A stretch of DNA of 64,000 nucleotides from Sphingomonas kyeonggiensis (lineage in GTDB: Bacteria > Pseudomonadota > Alphaproteobacteria > Sphingomonadales > Sphingomonadaceae). The translations under genes and the position numbers were made by a program. The stretch spans positions 620,001 through 684,000 of the forward strand of contig NZ_JACHLN010000003.1 in the NCBI RefSeq assembly GCF_014204495.1. Direction: 5' to 3'. Positions 26,473 to 35,857 of this stretch are shown piece by piece (the stretch's first letter is position 1; every line of letters begins with the position of its first letter). The notes under the pieces are model-generated. The model ran no database searches. It was not told where the DNA came from and saw nothing but the letters and a program-made list of their open reading frames with translations.

Positions 26473-27678
26473 GTGCCCGTGAACCGATCAACGCTTCCCC
26501 TTGGTATTTCCGTCGATGCGATCGTCGACCAGGCCCTGGATCTTATTGCGTCCGGGGGACTCGCCGAGCTGACGCTGCGGCCACTCGCGACCAGCCTTGG
26601 CGTCAGCGTGCCTGTCATCTCGACACGCATGGGCAGCAAGGAGCAACTGGTTGAGGGCGTGACGCAGGCAGCGCATGCACGCGACCTGGTGTTCTTCGGA
26701 AAATGGGGAGCGCTTGCGAACGATGTGGGTGCCGGGGACAGCGCTTCGCGCGCCGCCATCGCGGAACTGGCACTGCGCGAATGGGTGACCCGGGAGCGAC
26801 GCCAGGCGATCCTCCTGATCGAGCTGGTGCATGATCGTGCGTTACGGCCCGATCGGCTGCCTGTGCTCGAGGATTGGCTCGACGATGCCGGGCGGTTCTG
26901 GGCCGAACTGATCTTCGGAGACGCGGCGCTGGCCGAGCTGGCGCTTGGCTATGTGCTGGACGAGGCGGGATTCTCGCTCGGCGCCGGCGAGGATCCGAAA
27001 TATGCGCTGCTGCGCTCGCTGTGCCTCCAGCGCTTTGCGAGCGGCATCTTTCCCGGCGCGGATGCCGACAAGGGCGCCGTGATCGCATCGCTGATCAGCC
27101 AGCTCGACGCTGCCGTGACGCCGGCGGCCGAGGAGGAAGATGCGAAGCGCCAGCGGATCACAGGCAGCGCCGCCGACCTGATCGTCTCGCAAGGCATCGA
27201 AAGCGTGACGCACCGCTCGGTCGCGCTCGCGGCGGGCGTGCCGGCCTCCACGGTCGTCTATCATTTCGGGGCCAGACCGGCCCTGGTGGTGGCCGGTCTC
27301 CATGCGGTCATTGCCCGCTTCCATAGCCGGCGGAGTGATATCCGCATCGACCATAATGGCACGCCCCCCAACGACACCAGTATCCAGGACCTGGTCAAGG
27401 CAACCTCGATGATCGCGCTCGCCAGCGCCCGCGAACCCAGCCTGCTGCCCTACGCGATCGACATGCGGCGCAGGCGCGGCGAGAACTGGCGCGCGAGCGA
27501 CATGGCGCCAATGGGGATTGGTATCGGCGCGGGTTTCGACCGCGCGGCCGGACAGGTCCTGTCGATTGCCGCCTTCGGCATGGGCATGATCGGCATGGCG
27601 CGCAAGACTGCCGATCACGCCCACTTTGCCCGTGCCCTCGCCGCGCTGGAGACCTGGCGGACCCGGTCGACCGGCTGA
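26473..27678 (+). CDS. tandem TetR regulator (two TetR units in one protein)
   Basis: A 401-residue protein about twice the usual TetR length. The first helix-turn-helix lies at about residues 12-60 (LRPLATSLGVSVPVISTRMG, with STRMG in place of the usual YYHF). A second, more canonical one lies at about 222-275 (THRSVALAAGVPASTVVYHFG). Each is followed by helical ligand-domain-like sequence. The start is a GTG at 26473 with no strong ribosome site; a second GTG lies two codons on. It precedes an MFS transporter, a TonB receptor and a phospholipase-like gene on the same strand. A second tandem-TetR protein of similar design is at 47686-48972. Confidence 0.82.
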   Translation: MPVNRSTLPLGISVDAIVDQALDLIASGGLAELTLRPLATSLGVSVPVISTRMGSKEQLVEGVTQAAHARDLVFFGKWGALANDVGAGDSASRAAIAELALREWVTRERRQAILLIELVHDRALRPDRLPVLEDWLDDAGRFWAELIFGDAALAELALGYVLDEAGFSLGAGEDPKYALLRSLCLQRFASGIFPGADADKGAVIASLISQLDAAVTPAAEEEDAKRQRITGSAADLIVSQGIESVTHRSVALAAGVPASTVVYHFGARPALVVAGLHAVIARFHSRRSDIRIDHNGTPPNDTSIQDLVKATSMIALASAREPSLLPYAIDMRRRRGENWRASDMAPMGIGIGAGFDRAAGQVLSIAAFGMGMIGMARKTADHAHFARALAALETWRTRSTG

Positions 27679-27739
27679 GCGCACGGAGTCATCGAAACGG
27701 CACAACCCGCTGATAGGCGCCGGGCCGGAGTGCGGCGGG

Positions 27740-29074
27740 ATGGCGGATCGGGAAATATTGTCGGGCACGCGCCTCGTCGTGCTGTCGCTGCCGTCGCTGG
27801 CCTTTGCAGGCTATGATCTCGCCCGGCGGGTTTTCCTGGCACCGTATCTTTCCGGTGAACTCGCGCTGCAGGTCGGTGTTGTCGGCTGGCTGGTGCTGCT
27901 CGCCAATTTCGCGTCGATTCCTGCCGAGTTGCTCGCGGGATCGATGGGCGATCACGGATCGGACCGGCTCGGACGACGGCGACTATGGATGATCCTGGGT
28001 ACCGCGCTGGTGCTGATCGGCACCGCCGGACTGCTGCGACAGGGCACCGCGCCATCGATCGCATCGGTGGCAATCGCATTGATCGCGCTGGTGGTCGGCT
28101 GGGCCTTGTGCAACGTCACCCATGGCGCCTGGGCACTCGAGGCCGCGCACGATAGCCGGTCCCGGGGACGGATATTCGGCACGCGGACCCTGTTCGGGAT
28201 CGCTGGCGGTATCGGCTTTTCGGCGATCGGCGCGCTGCAGGTCGCCGGCTGGCCTTCCCCTTTCACCGTCATCATGATCACCGTCGCCTTTGGTGCCCTG
28301 GTGCTGCACGCCGCGCTCGTCACCCTGTTGCCCGACCGGGCGCCCGCGCCGGACAGGTGGCGGCTCGCCTCCCTGCTCGATCCGTTGCGGCTGCTGTTCG
28401 CCAATCGCGGCAACCGCCAGCTGGCGGCGCTGTTCGCGCTCAACGGCGCCCATGCGGCGATCACCACCACCGGCTATTTCTACATGGTCGACAATGGCCT
28501 GGGGCTGCGCGGCTGGGCGCCGACCGGGATCCTCGTCCAGACCATCTGCGCCGCCATGGGCATCCTCGCGGCGATCCGGATCGGCGCCAGCCTCAGCGCG
28601 CATGCGCTGCTGCGTCTGACGCTCTGGGCCAATCTGGGCCTGGCGCTTGCCCTGCCGCTGCTGCCCGCCGGCTCGCCAGTCGCGCTGATCCTGTGGACGG
28701 TGCCGTTCGGGCTGACCTCCGCGATCGACTTCATGGCCCTGCGGATGCTGCTCGGCGCGCGGCTCGATGCCGGAGGCGCACCATCGGGGAAGCGCGCAGC
28801 CGCGCATTATGCCGGGTTCCACCTGCCCTTCAATCTATGTGGCGCCATCGCTTCGGGACTGTTGTTCGCCGGCTATCGCACCCTGGGCTTCGATCCGCGC
28901 GCGGCCCTTGGGCCTGAACAGACGTTCGCGCCGGTGCTGCTCGTCCCGAGCGCGGCTGCCGCGCTGATCACGCTGGTTTCACTCATAATTCTGGCGGATT
29001 CGCCGCTGGACGAGCCTGCCGGCGCACCTTCAGCAATGCGCATGCCCCCCGAGACAGTTACTGAACAAGTGTAA
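27740..29074 (+). CDS. MFS transporter, GPH/SLC45-like sugar or glycoside carrier
   Basis: A 444-residue inner-membrane protein with about 12 hydrophobic segments. The loop RLGRRRLWMILGTALVLIG after the second helix resembles the glycoside-pentoside-hexuronide/SLC45 cation-symporter group. The start at ATG 27740 follows a GGAG; the longer frame from 27626 overlaps the upstream regulator and is not needed. Located between a tandem-TetR gene and a TonB receptor, it probably moves the receptor's imported ligand across the inner membrane. The ligand is unknown. Confidence 0.75.
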   Translation: MADREILSGTRLVVLSLPSLAFAGYDLARRVFLAPYLSGELALQVGVVGWLVLLANFASIPAELLAGSMGDHGSDRLGRRRLWMILGTALVLIGTAGLLRQGTAPSIASVAIALIALVVGWALCNVTHGAWALEAAHDSRSRGRIFGTRTLFGIAGGIGFSAIGALQVAGWPSPFTVIMITVAFGALVLHAALVTLLPDRAPAPDRWRLASLLDPLRLLFANRGNRQLAALFALNGAHAAITTTGYFYMVDNGLGLRGWAPTGILVQTICAAMGILAAIRIGASLSAHALLRLTLWANLGLALALPLLPAGSPVALILWTVPFGLTSAIDFMALRMLLGARLDAGGAPSGKRAAAHYAGFHLPFNLCGAIASGLLFAGYRTLGFDPRAALGPEQTFAPVLLVPSAAAALITLVSLIILADSPLDEPAGAPSAMRMPPETVTEQV

Positions 29075-29149
29075 TTATGCCGTCATGGACACGCCATAGG
29101 AGGTGCCCCGTATCCCGCCGAATCGGTGGGACTTCGAGGGGTATTTCGG

Positions 29150-31555
29150 ATGAGAACCGACCTATTTCGCGGACTGATGGCCAGCGCAGCGACGCTCAGC
29201 TGCGGCTTTGGCCTTACTGAACAAGCGTTTGCGCAGAACGCCGACGTCGCTCCGGTGCAGACGAGCGAGGCGTCCGGTGACACCGGCCTCGCCGATATCG
29301 TCGTCACTGCGCAGCGCCGCCAGGAAAAGGCGCAGTCGGTGCCGATCTCGATCACCTCGGTCAGCGGCCAGGCGCTGGAGGACAGCGGCTTCACCTCGCT
29401 CACCGACCTGCAATATGTCGTGCCCGGCGTTCAATATGACCCCACCCAGGGCGCCGCCTTCCAGATCCGCGGCGTCGGCAGCACTTCGTTCGACTTCTCC
29501 AACGCCAAATCGGTCAATGTCGTCGTCGATGACGTCGTGATGGACGCCCAGCGCGACAACGGCCTGATCGGCCTCACCGACATCCAGCGCGTCGATGTGC
29601 TGATGGGCCCGCAGGGCACGCTGTTCGGCAAGAACTCGACCTCGGGCGTGATCGCGATCACCACCAACAAGCCGGTGATCGGCCAGTTCTCCGGCACCGC
29701 CTATGCCAGCTATGGCGAGCGCAACGACCGCAACACCAATGCGACCGTGAACGTGCCGATCAGCGACCAGGCCGCGCTGCGCGTCTCCGCTTTCGCACTG
29801 GGGCAGGACGGCAAGGGCCGCTATGTGGTGCTCGACCGCAATCTCGGCCTGGTCAGCGAATGGGGCGTGCGCGGCAAGCTGCTGTTCCAGCCGGCCCCGT
29901 CGCTCGAGCTGGTGCTCGCCGGCGAATATACCCACCATATCGACACCGCCATCCGCGTGCCCGTTGGCGGCCCTGCCGGCTCGACCTTCGCACCCGCCGC
30001 CGCGCTGACCGCGGCGCAGATCGCGCTTGGCGTCATCCCGGGGCCGGAGAACGCCGACAGCGCCGACGGATCGCTGGGCCACAACACCACGACCAACAAG
30101 GGCGGCTCGCTCCATGTGAACTACGAGATGGGCCGGCACACGCTGACCTCGATCACCGCCTATCGCGAAACGACGTTCGACAACGACACGCCTGCCGATC
30201 TGCTGCCCCGCAACGTCTATGCCTATATCCCGTTCAATTCGGGCCGGCTGAAGACGAACAAATTCAGCGAGGAAATCCACTTCGCCTCGCCCACCGGCGG
30301 CACGATCGAATATCTGCTCGGCGCCTTCTACAACAAGCTGAATGCCAAGCAGACCCAGCTGCAATGGGGCACGCTCGGCACGCCGCTGCTGTCACCTGCC
30401 GGTGTGCCGTCGCCGACGCTCTATGCGGTGACCGGCGCCTTCGATCCGATCACCAAGGCGATGCTGGGCAACGCCGTGCTGTTCGACGCCACCAACGAGG
30501 CGGCGGCCGCGTTCGGCCAGGTCAAGATCACGCCGGCGCGCCAGTTCAGCGTGACCTTTGGCGGGCGCTACAACTACGACTGGAACAGCCAGACGATCAG
30601 CTACGTCAATATCGATCCCAGGCCGATCACCGGCTATTCGCCGATCTTCGTCGCCACCGGCGCGGGACCGACCGAAGCGTTCCGCACCGGATCGAAGAAG
30701 GGCGGCCGCTTCACCTATCGCATCGCGCCGCAATTCACGATCAGCCGTGATGTGATGGTCTATGCAAGCTACGCCACCGGGTACAAGCCGGGCGGCGTCG
30801 CCTTTGTCGGCAATCGCTACGATCCGTACAATCCGGAATCGGTGAAGAGCTGGGAAATCGGCCTGAAGAGCGAGCTGTTCGATCGCCGCGCGCGGTTCAA
30901 TCTCGCAGCCTTCTCGTCGAAGTTCACCGATTTCCAGGCGACGATCCTGACGCCGGTGAGCACCGGCATCGGCGGGTTCATCCTGGCATCGGCCATCGGC
31001 AACGCGCCGGGTCTCCGCTCGCGCGGCATCGAGGCATCGCTCACGGTCAAGCCGGCGCGGCAGATCACGCTGGGCGGCTCGGTGACCTATACCGACGCCA
31101 TCTTCACCAACTACGTCGCGAGCCCGACCGCCAACTATACCGGCACGCGCCTCACCAATGCGCCCGAATGGCAGGCGAGCGTGACGATGGACTATGCCGA
31201 CGAGATCGGCGCCGGCCTGAACTTCAAGGCGCATCTCGACTATGGCTATCGCAGCGACACCCAGACGGTGACGGGCGCGATGCTCGGCGACATCCTCGCC
31301 CCGGCGGTCAGCAACGCGGACGGCACCAAGACGCCCAATTCGACCTATTCGCGGATCCCGGGCTATGGCCTGCTCAACGGGCGCGTCAGCCTGGCCAAGC
31401 TGGACGGCGCGGTGGAGTTCGGCGTTTATGCCCGCAACCTGCTGAACACCTATTATTCCACCGGCTGGCAGATCTACGGCCCGCTCGGCCTGCTGCACTA
31501 TACCTCGCCGAACGCCTACCGGACGCTCGGCGCCTTCGCCAAGATCAACTTCTGA
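29150..31555 (+). CDS. TonB-dependent receptor
   Basis: An 801-residue outer-membrane receptor. The signal peptide ends near residue 29 (EQAFAQ), followed by the box-like LADIVVTAQRRQEKAQSVP and plug motifs such as VPGVQYDP and VDVLMGPQGTLFGKNS. The C-terminus ends KINF. I start at ATG 29150, with GAGGGG upstream; a GTG eight codons earlier is less likely. It follows the MFS gene by 75 bases and precedes a secreted phospholipase-like gene, so the three probably form a nutrient-uptake unit under the upstream tandem-TetR regulator. Confidence 0.88.
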   Translation: MRTDLFRGLMASAATLSCGFGLTEQAFAQNADVAPVQTSEASGDTGLADIVVTAQRRQEKAQSVPISITSVSGQALEDSGFTSLTDLQYVVPGVQYDPTQGAAFQIRGVGSTSFDFSNAKSVNVVVDDVVMDAQRDNGLIGLTDIQRVDVLMGPQGTLFGKNSTSGVIAITTNKPVIGQFSGTAYASYGERNDRNTNATVNVPISDQAALRVSAFALGQDGKGRYVVLDRNLGLVSEWGVRGKLLFQPAPSLELVLAGEYTHHIDTAIRVPVGGPAGSTFAPAAALTAAQIALGVIPGPENADSADGSLGHNTTTNKGGSLHVNYEMGRHTLTSITAYRETTFDNDTPADLLPRNVYAYIPFNSGRLKTNKFSEEIHFASPTGGTIEYLLGAFYNKLNAKQTQLQWGTLGTPLLSPAGVPSPTLYAVTGAFDPITKAMLGNAVLFDATNEAAAAFGQVKITPARQFSVTFGGRYNYDWNSQTISYVNIDPRPITGYSPIFVATGAGPTEAFRTGSKKGGRFTYRIAPQFTISRDVMVYASYATGYKPGGVAFVGNRYDPYNPESVKSWEIGLKSELFDRRARFNLAAFSSKFTDFQATILTPVSTGIGGFILASAIGNAPGLRSRGIEASLTVKPARQITLGGSVTYTDAIFTNYVASPTANYTGTRLTNAPEWQASVTMDYADEIGAGLNFKAHLDYGYRSDTQTVTGAMLGDILAPAVSNADGTKTPNSTYSRIPGYGLLNGRVSLAKLDGAVEFGVYARNLLNTYYSTGWQIYGPLGLLHYTSPNAYRTLGAFAKINF

Positions 31556-31626
31556 CGCGCCTTCGCCGCCGCCTTCGCCATTCGGTGAGAGGCGGCGCGC
31601 GATCCGTCGCACCAAGGACGCACGAC

Positions 31627-32841
31627 ATGAAGAAGCTCGCCATCGGCCTCGGCCTGATCGCCACCTGCACCGCCGCCGCGATCGCCATTGCCCAGGAAGC
31701 GCCCCGCACCGAGGAGGTGCGGCTCAACGAGATCCAGGTGATCGGGACCCACAACAGCTATTCGCAGGGTGTCGACCCGCAACTGCTGGCGATGGTCGAT
31801 GCCACGCTCGGCCCGAAGCTGGCCGCCTTCACCAAGGCGATGCCCGAGAAGATGAAGGCCGACTGGCAGGAATATCACCCCAATTTCACCAGCATGAGCG
31901 AAGGCCTGAGCTATCGCTACACCGGCCTGACCGACCAGCTGGACGCCGGGATGCGCAGCCTCGAGATCGACATCAACAACGATCCCCAGGGCGGGCGCTA
32001 CGCCCATCCGGCAGGTCTAGCCGCGCTGCGTGCCAAGGGCGTCAGCGACAGCCAGATGCTGCCCTATGACGCTACCGACATGGAGAAGCCCGGCCTCAAG
32101 GTCTTCCACGTCGCCGATCTCGACGTGCGATCGAGCTGCAACCTGTTCACGCGCTGCCTGAAGCAGCTTCGCGCCTGGTCCGATGCGCATCCGGATCACG
32201 CTCCCATCTTCATCCTGGTCGAAGCGAAGAGCGATGCGCTGCCGGTGTTCCCGAACTCGTCCCCGCCCCTCGCCTTCGATCGGGCCGCGTTCGACGAGAT
32301 GGACCAGTCGATCTTCCGCGAGATCGGCCGCGACAAGCTGGTGACACCGGATCAGGTCCGCGGCACCTATCCCACGCTCGAGGCCGGCGTGCTCGCGCAC
32401 AACTGGCCGACGCTTGCGAAGTCGCGCGGCAAGTTCGTCTTCCTGCTGCTGACCGCGATGGATCCCCAGGCGCTGGCTGCCTATCATGCCGGGCACGAGA
32501 ATCTGGAGGGCCGCGCGGCCTTCCTGCGCGCCACGCCGGGGCAGAGCTATGCCGCCTTCCTGCTGCTCGACAATGCCAATGTCCGCGCCAGGGAGATTCC
32601 CGAGCGCGTGAAGCAGGGCTATCTGGTCCGCGCCCGCGCCGACATCGAAACCTATGAGGCGAAGGTGAACGACCCGACCCGCGCCAACCAGGCCTTTGCG
32701 AGCGGCGCGCAGATCGTCTCGACCGACTTCTACAAGCCGGGCAACGCCTATGCCACCAGCTATGTCGTGCGACTGCCCGGCGGTGGCGAAGCGCGCTGCA
32801 ACCCGGTCAACGCGCCCAAGGCCTGCCGGCTGGGGCGCTGA
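31627..32841 (+). CDS. exported phosphatidylinositol-specific phospholipase C-like protein
   Basis: A 404-residue protein with a signal peptide (about residues 1-22). The TIM-barrel PI-PLC signature is present: IQVIGTHNSYS with a catalytic-type His, then LDAGMRSLEIDIN with acidic residues, then FHVADLD and IFILVEAKSD. This matches the Ca2+-dependent PI-PLC-C1 group. It would cleave phosphodiesters, possibly inositol phospholipids or glycerophosphodiester-like compounds, in the periplasm or outside the cell. It directly follows a TonB receptor and ends at a convergent terminator cluster. Its link to the receptor's ligand is unknown. Confidence 0.78.
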   Translation: MKKLAIGLGLIATCTAAAIAIAQEAPRTEEVRLNEIQVIGTHNSYSQGVDPQLLAMVDATLGPKLAAFTKAMPEKMKADWQEYHPNFTSMSEGLSYRYTGLTDQLDAGMRSLEIDINNDPQGGRYAHPAGLAALRAKGVSDSQMLPYDATDMEKPGLKVFHVADLDVRSSCNLFTRCLKQLRAWSDAHPDHAPIFILVEAKSDALPVFPNSSPPLAFDRAAFDEMDQSIFREIGRDKLVTPDQVRGTYPTLEAGVLAHNWPTLAKSRGKFVFLLLTAMDPQALAAYHAGHENLEGRAAFLRATPGQSYAAFLLLDNANVRAREIPERVKQGYLVRARADIETYEAKVNDPTRANQAFASGAQIVSTDFYKPGNAYATSYVVRLPGGGEARCNPVNAPKACRLGR

Positions 32842-32850
32842 CGAGTTACA

Positions 32851-32999
32851 CCGCGGGAAAGAGTGAACCCGCGGCGGCCAGTGTTTCCCACCCGGCGCGT
32901 TGGAAACACTGGCATCCACAATCCCGGGCGTGGCCGATGTCTCAGCCTCGCCTGGTCGAAGCATTCGTGCCCTGGAGCCATCGCGCTTCAGGGCACGAA
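32851..32999. terminator. three successive hairpins between convergent genes
   Basis: Three perfect inverted repeats occupy the 146-base gap: CCGCGGG/CCCGCGG (32851-32857 and 32868-32874), CCAGTGTTTCC/GGAAACACTGG (32878-32888 and 32902-32912), and TTCGTGCCCTG/CAGGGCACGAA (32964-32974 and 32989-32999). The last one includes the final codons of the minus-strand GH3 gene. Together they would stop read-through from both sides. Confidence 0.65.
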
Positions 33000-35540
33000 C
33001 GCCTCCCCACCCGCGACCATCACCTCACCGCGCAGCTGGATGTCGTCGGAACCGCCACCGACCTGGAGAGCATAGGCACCCGGGCGCACCCGCCAGCGGT
33101 GCTCGGCTTCGTCCCATGTCGCGAAGGCGCGCGGATCGATCGTCAGCGTGACCCTGCGGCTCTCGCCCGGCGCGAGCGCGACTTTCGCGAAGGCACGCAA
33201 TTGCCGCATCGGCTCGCCCTCGCCCCGCTCGGCGGGCGCAACGTAGAGCTGGACGACTTCCTTGCCCCCGGGGCCGGCCTCATTGCGTAGCGTGAGCTGA
33301 ACCTTGAGCGGCACCCCGCCCTTGAGCCGACGCGGTGCCTTCAGCGCCGAATAGCCGAAGCGCGAATAGGAAAGTCCGTGACCGAACGCGAACAGCGGCG
33401 CGGTGCCCGTCGTGTCGAATCTGCGGTAGCCGACGAGCAACCCCTCGGAATAGTCGCTGCTGATCTTGGAGAGATCGGCGCGGTCGTCGGCATCCGAGGC
33501 GGGAAAGCTAACCGGGAGCTTGCCCGAGGGATTGACCCGGCCGGCAAGGATAGCGGCAAGCGCCTGTGCGCCTTCCTGGCCGGGGAACCAGAGCTGGAGG
33601 ATCGCAGGCACCTGATCGCGCCACGGCATCGTCACGGCGGCGCCGCTGTTTACCACCACCACCGTACGCGGGTTCGCGGCGGCAACGGCGGCGACCAGCT
33701 TGTCCTGCTCGCCCGGGAGCGCGAGCGTCGGCCGGTCATAGCCTTCGCCCTCGGTCGTCGAGGAGGAACCGACAAGCACGATCGCGGCGTCCGCCGCCCG
33801 CGCCGTAGCCACGGCTTCGTCGAGCGACGGCGAAGGCTCGCGGAGCCCGAAGGCGAGCGCCTCATAGGGCGTCTGGCCGGTCGCATAGTCGAGGCGGATG
33901 CGGTAGCCGCGCCCGGCCTCCAGATCGAGCGCGACGGTGCGGCGGAGCACCGGGAAGCCGATCACGTCGCGCGCGTCCGGCACACCTTTCACGCTCTTGT
34001 CGAGGATCGTCCTGCCGTCGAGCAGGAGCGTCGCCGAGCCCGTGCCGCGGATACTGAGCTCGTGGCGTCCGCTGCGGCGCGGCCACAGCCAGCCCTCCCA
34101 GCGGATCGCGGCATAGCCGATGACGCTGGCGCTCGCGACATTGCCGCTGATCCGCTTGATGAAGCGGGTCTCGCGGGTGCTGCGCACCGGCTCCCCCGCG
34201 AAGTCGGCGGCGGAGAAATAGCTGGCGTGCAGCCCGGGCTCGGCATGGCCGGCATCGGGACTGAACAGCGCGGCATCGGCCGCGGGGGGCGTTTCCTCAT
34301 TGTCGACGCCCTGGGCATAAGTGATCCGTACGCCCGGATAGGCCGCGCGCAGCGCCGCGAGCGGCGACGCGATCGCGTCGAACGGCACGACTTCGGAGCT
34401 CCCGCCACCCTGCATCCGTGCGGAAGCGGCATTGGGACCGATCACCGCGAGCGTGCGGATGTCGGAGCCGAGCGGCAGCACGGCCTGGTTCTTGAGCAGG
34501 ACGATCGCTTCCTCCGCCGCCGCACGCGCGACATCGGCATGGTTGCGGGCCGGAGCCGGCGCCGAGGGTGCGCGATCCAGTACGCCGCTGCGCAGGATCA
34601 TCCGAAGCACGCGCCGGGCGTTGTCGTCGATCTGGGCAATGCCCACTTCGCCCGCATCGACCGCCTTGCGCAGCTTCGCGCCGAACTGCGCGGGCGGGCC
34701 CGGCATTTCGAGATCGAGCCCGGCATTGGCGGCCGGGGCCGTCGAATGCGTCGCACCCCAATCGGAAACGACCGCACCGGGGAATCCCCAGTCCTTCTTC
34801 AACACGTCGGTGAGCAGGAGGCGGTTCTGCGACACATAGGTGCCGTTGACCTTGTTGTACGACGCCATCACCGACCAGGGATCGGCCTGTTTCACCACGG
34901 TCTCGAAGGCCGGGAAATAGAGCTCGCGCAGCGCGCGCTCCGAAACCCGGGCATCGACGAAGAAGCGGTTGGTCTCCTGGTTGTTCGCGACGAAATGCTT
35001 GAGCGACACTCCGATGCCTTCACGCTGGACGCCGCCGACATAGCCGAGCGCGATCTGTGCCGTGAGATAAGGGTCCTCGGAATAGGTCTCGAAATTGCGG
35101 CCCCAGCGCGGCGTGCGCACGATGTTGACCGTCGGCGCGAGCAGCACCGAAGCACCGTCGGCGCGCGCCTCCTCGGCGATCGCACCGCCGACCCGCGCGG
35201 CGAGCGCCGGATTCCAGGTCGCGGCGATCGCGGCGCCGACCGGGAACACGGTCGCGGGCTTGCCCTCGGGCGACCGCACGCCGGTCGGCCCGTCGGTCAT
35301 CTTGATCCCGGGCACGCCGAGGCGCGGTACGCCGTTCGTCATCATCGAGGAAGCGCCGGCCAGCAACGCGATCTTCTCGTCGAGCGTCATCCGCGCGATC
35401 AGATCGTCAACGCGCGCGTTCAGCGGCGCGGATACGCGGCGATACACCGGTGGCTCCGCGTCCTGCGCCAACGCGGGCGCGAGGCCGGCGGCGGAAGGAA
35501 CCGACAGCGTCATCATGAAAGCGATACTCAGGCCGCGCAT
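32988..35540 (-). CDS. glycoside hydrolase family 3 beta-glucosidase-like enzyme, exported
   Basis: Hydrolyses terminal beta-linked glucose or a related sugar from glycosides. The 850-residue protein has a signal peptide (to about residue 25), the N-terminal GH3 barrel with KHFVANNQETNR, and the nucleophile Asp in VVSDWGATH. A PA14-like insert follows (GLHASYFSAADFAG to IRLDYATGQ), then the second GH3 domain (AAIVLVGSSSTTEGEGYDR) and a C-terminal fibronectin-III-like domain. Its ATG shares a base with the stop of the small protein gene (TGATG). It is the last gene of the minus-strand glycoside locus, where it would remove glucose after the rhamnosidase acts. Confidence 0.9.
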   Translation of the reverse strand: MRGLSIAFMMTLSVPSAAGLAPALAQDAEPPVYRRVSAPLNARVDDLIARMTLDEKIALLAGASSMMTNGVPRLGVPGIKMTDGPTGVRSPEGKPATVFPVGAAIAATWNPALAARVGGAIAEEARADGASVLLAPTVNIVRTPRWGRNFETYSEDPYLTAQIALGYVGGVQREGIGVSLKHFVANNQETNRFFVDARVSERALRELYFPAFETVVKQADPWSVMASYNKVNGTYVSQNRLLLTDVLKKDWGFPGAVVSDWGATHSTAPAANAGLDLEMPGPPAQFGAKLRKAVDAGEVGIAQIDDNARRVLRMILRSGVLDRAPSAPAPARNHADVARAAAEEAIVLLKNQAVLPLGSDIRTLAVIGPNAASARMQGGGSSEVVPFDAIASPLAALRAAYPGVRITYAQGVDNEETPPAADAALFSPDAGHAEPGLHASYFSAADFAGEPVRSTRETRFIKRISGNVASASVIGYAAIRWEGWLWPRRSGRHELSIRGTGSATLLLDGRTILDKSVKGVPDARDVIGFPVLRRTVALDLEAGRGYRIRLDYATGQTPYEALAFGLREPSPSLDEAVATARAADAAIVLVGSSSTTEGEGYDRPTLALPGEQDKLVAAVAAANPRTVVVVNSGAAVTMPWRDQVPAILQLWFPGQEGAQALAAILAGRVNPSGKLPVSFPASDADDRADLSKISSDYSEGLLVGYRRFDTTGTAPLFAFGHGLSYSRFGYSALKAPRRLKGGVPLKVQLTLRNEAGPGGKEVVQLYVAPAERGEGEPMRQLRAFAKVALAPGESRRVTLTIDPRAFATWDEAEHRWRVRPGAYALQVGGGSDDIQLRGEVMVAGGEAFVP

Positions 35541-35857
35541 CAGGGGATCTTCGCGAGATCGGCGGCGGTCTTTGCGAGCAGCTCGTCGGTGAGCTTGCCG
35601 CCCGAATATGGCTGGAGCTGGGTGAGGCTCAGGCCCTTGATCATCTCATATTGCGGAATCTCGAGCAGCCCAGGTAGATCGGCATTGAGAACGGCCTTCG
35701 CCGCTTCGTTGGCGGCGAGCGTCTCGATCGGCGTGTCGAGCGTATATTTCGGCGCGGCAGCCGGTGCCGGGCTCGCAGCAGGCGCCGTCTGTGGCAGGGC
35801 CTGGGGCGCAGTCTGCGGCAGCGCGGCCGCGGCGAGAGCCAGAAACATAATCATCAT
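35540..35857 (-). CDS. small exported protein of unknown function in the glycoside operon
   Basis: 105 residues. I do not recognise a named family. A short hydrophobic signal-like N-terminus is followed by a proline/alanine/glutamine-rich linker (about residues 13-35). A compact helical C-terminal part follows, with [24 protein letters not shown] then [15 protein letters not shown]. An AGGAGA ribosome site precedes ATG 35857. Both ends overlap neighbours: the start lies in the acyl-CoA ligase stop (ATGA) and the stop touches the GH3 start. That conservation of spacing argues it is real and tied to the GH3 enzyme, perhaps as a periplasmic accessory factor, which is a guess. Confidence 0.7.
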   Translation of the reverse strand: MMIMFLALAAAALPQTAPQALPQTAPAASPAPAAAPKYTLDTPIETLAANEAAKAVLNADLPGLLEIPQYEMIKGLSLTQLQPYSGGKLTDELLAKTAADLAKIP

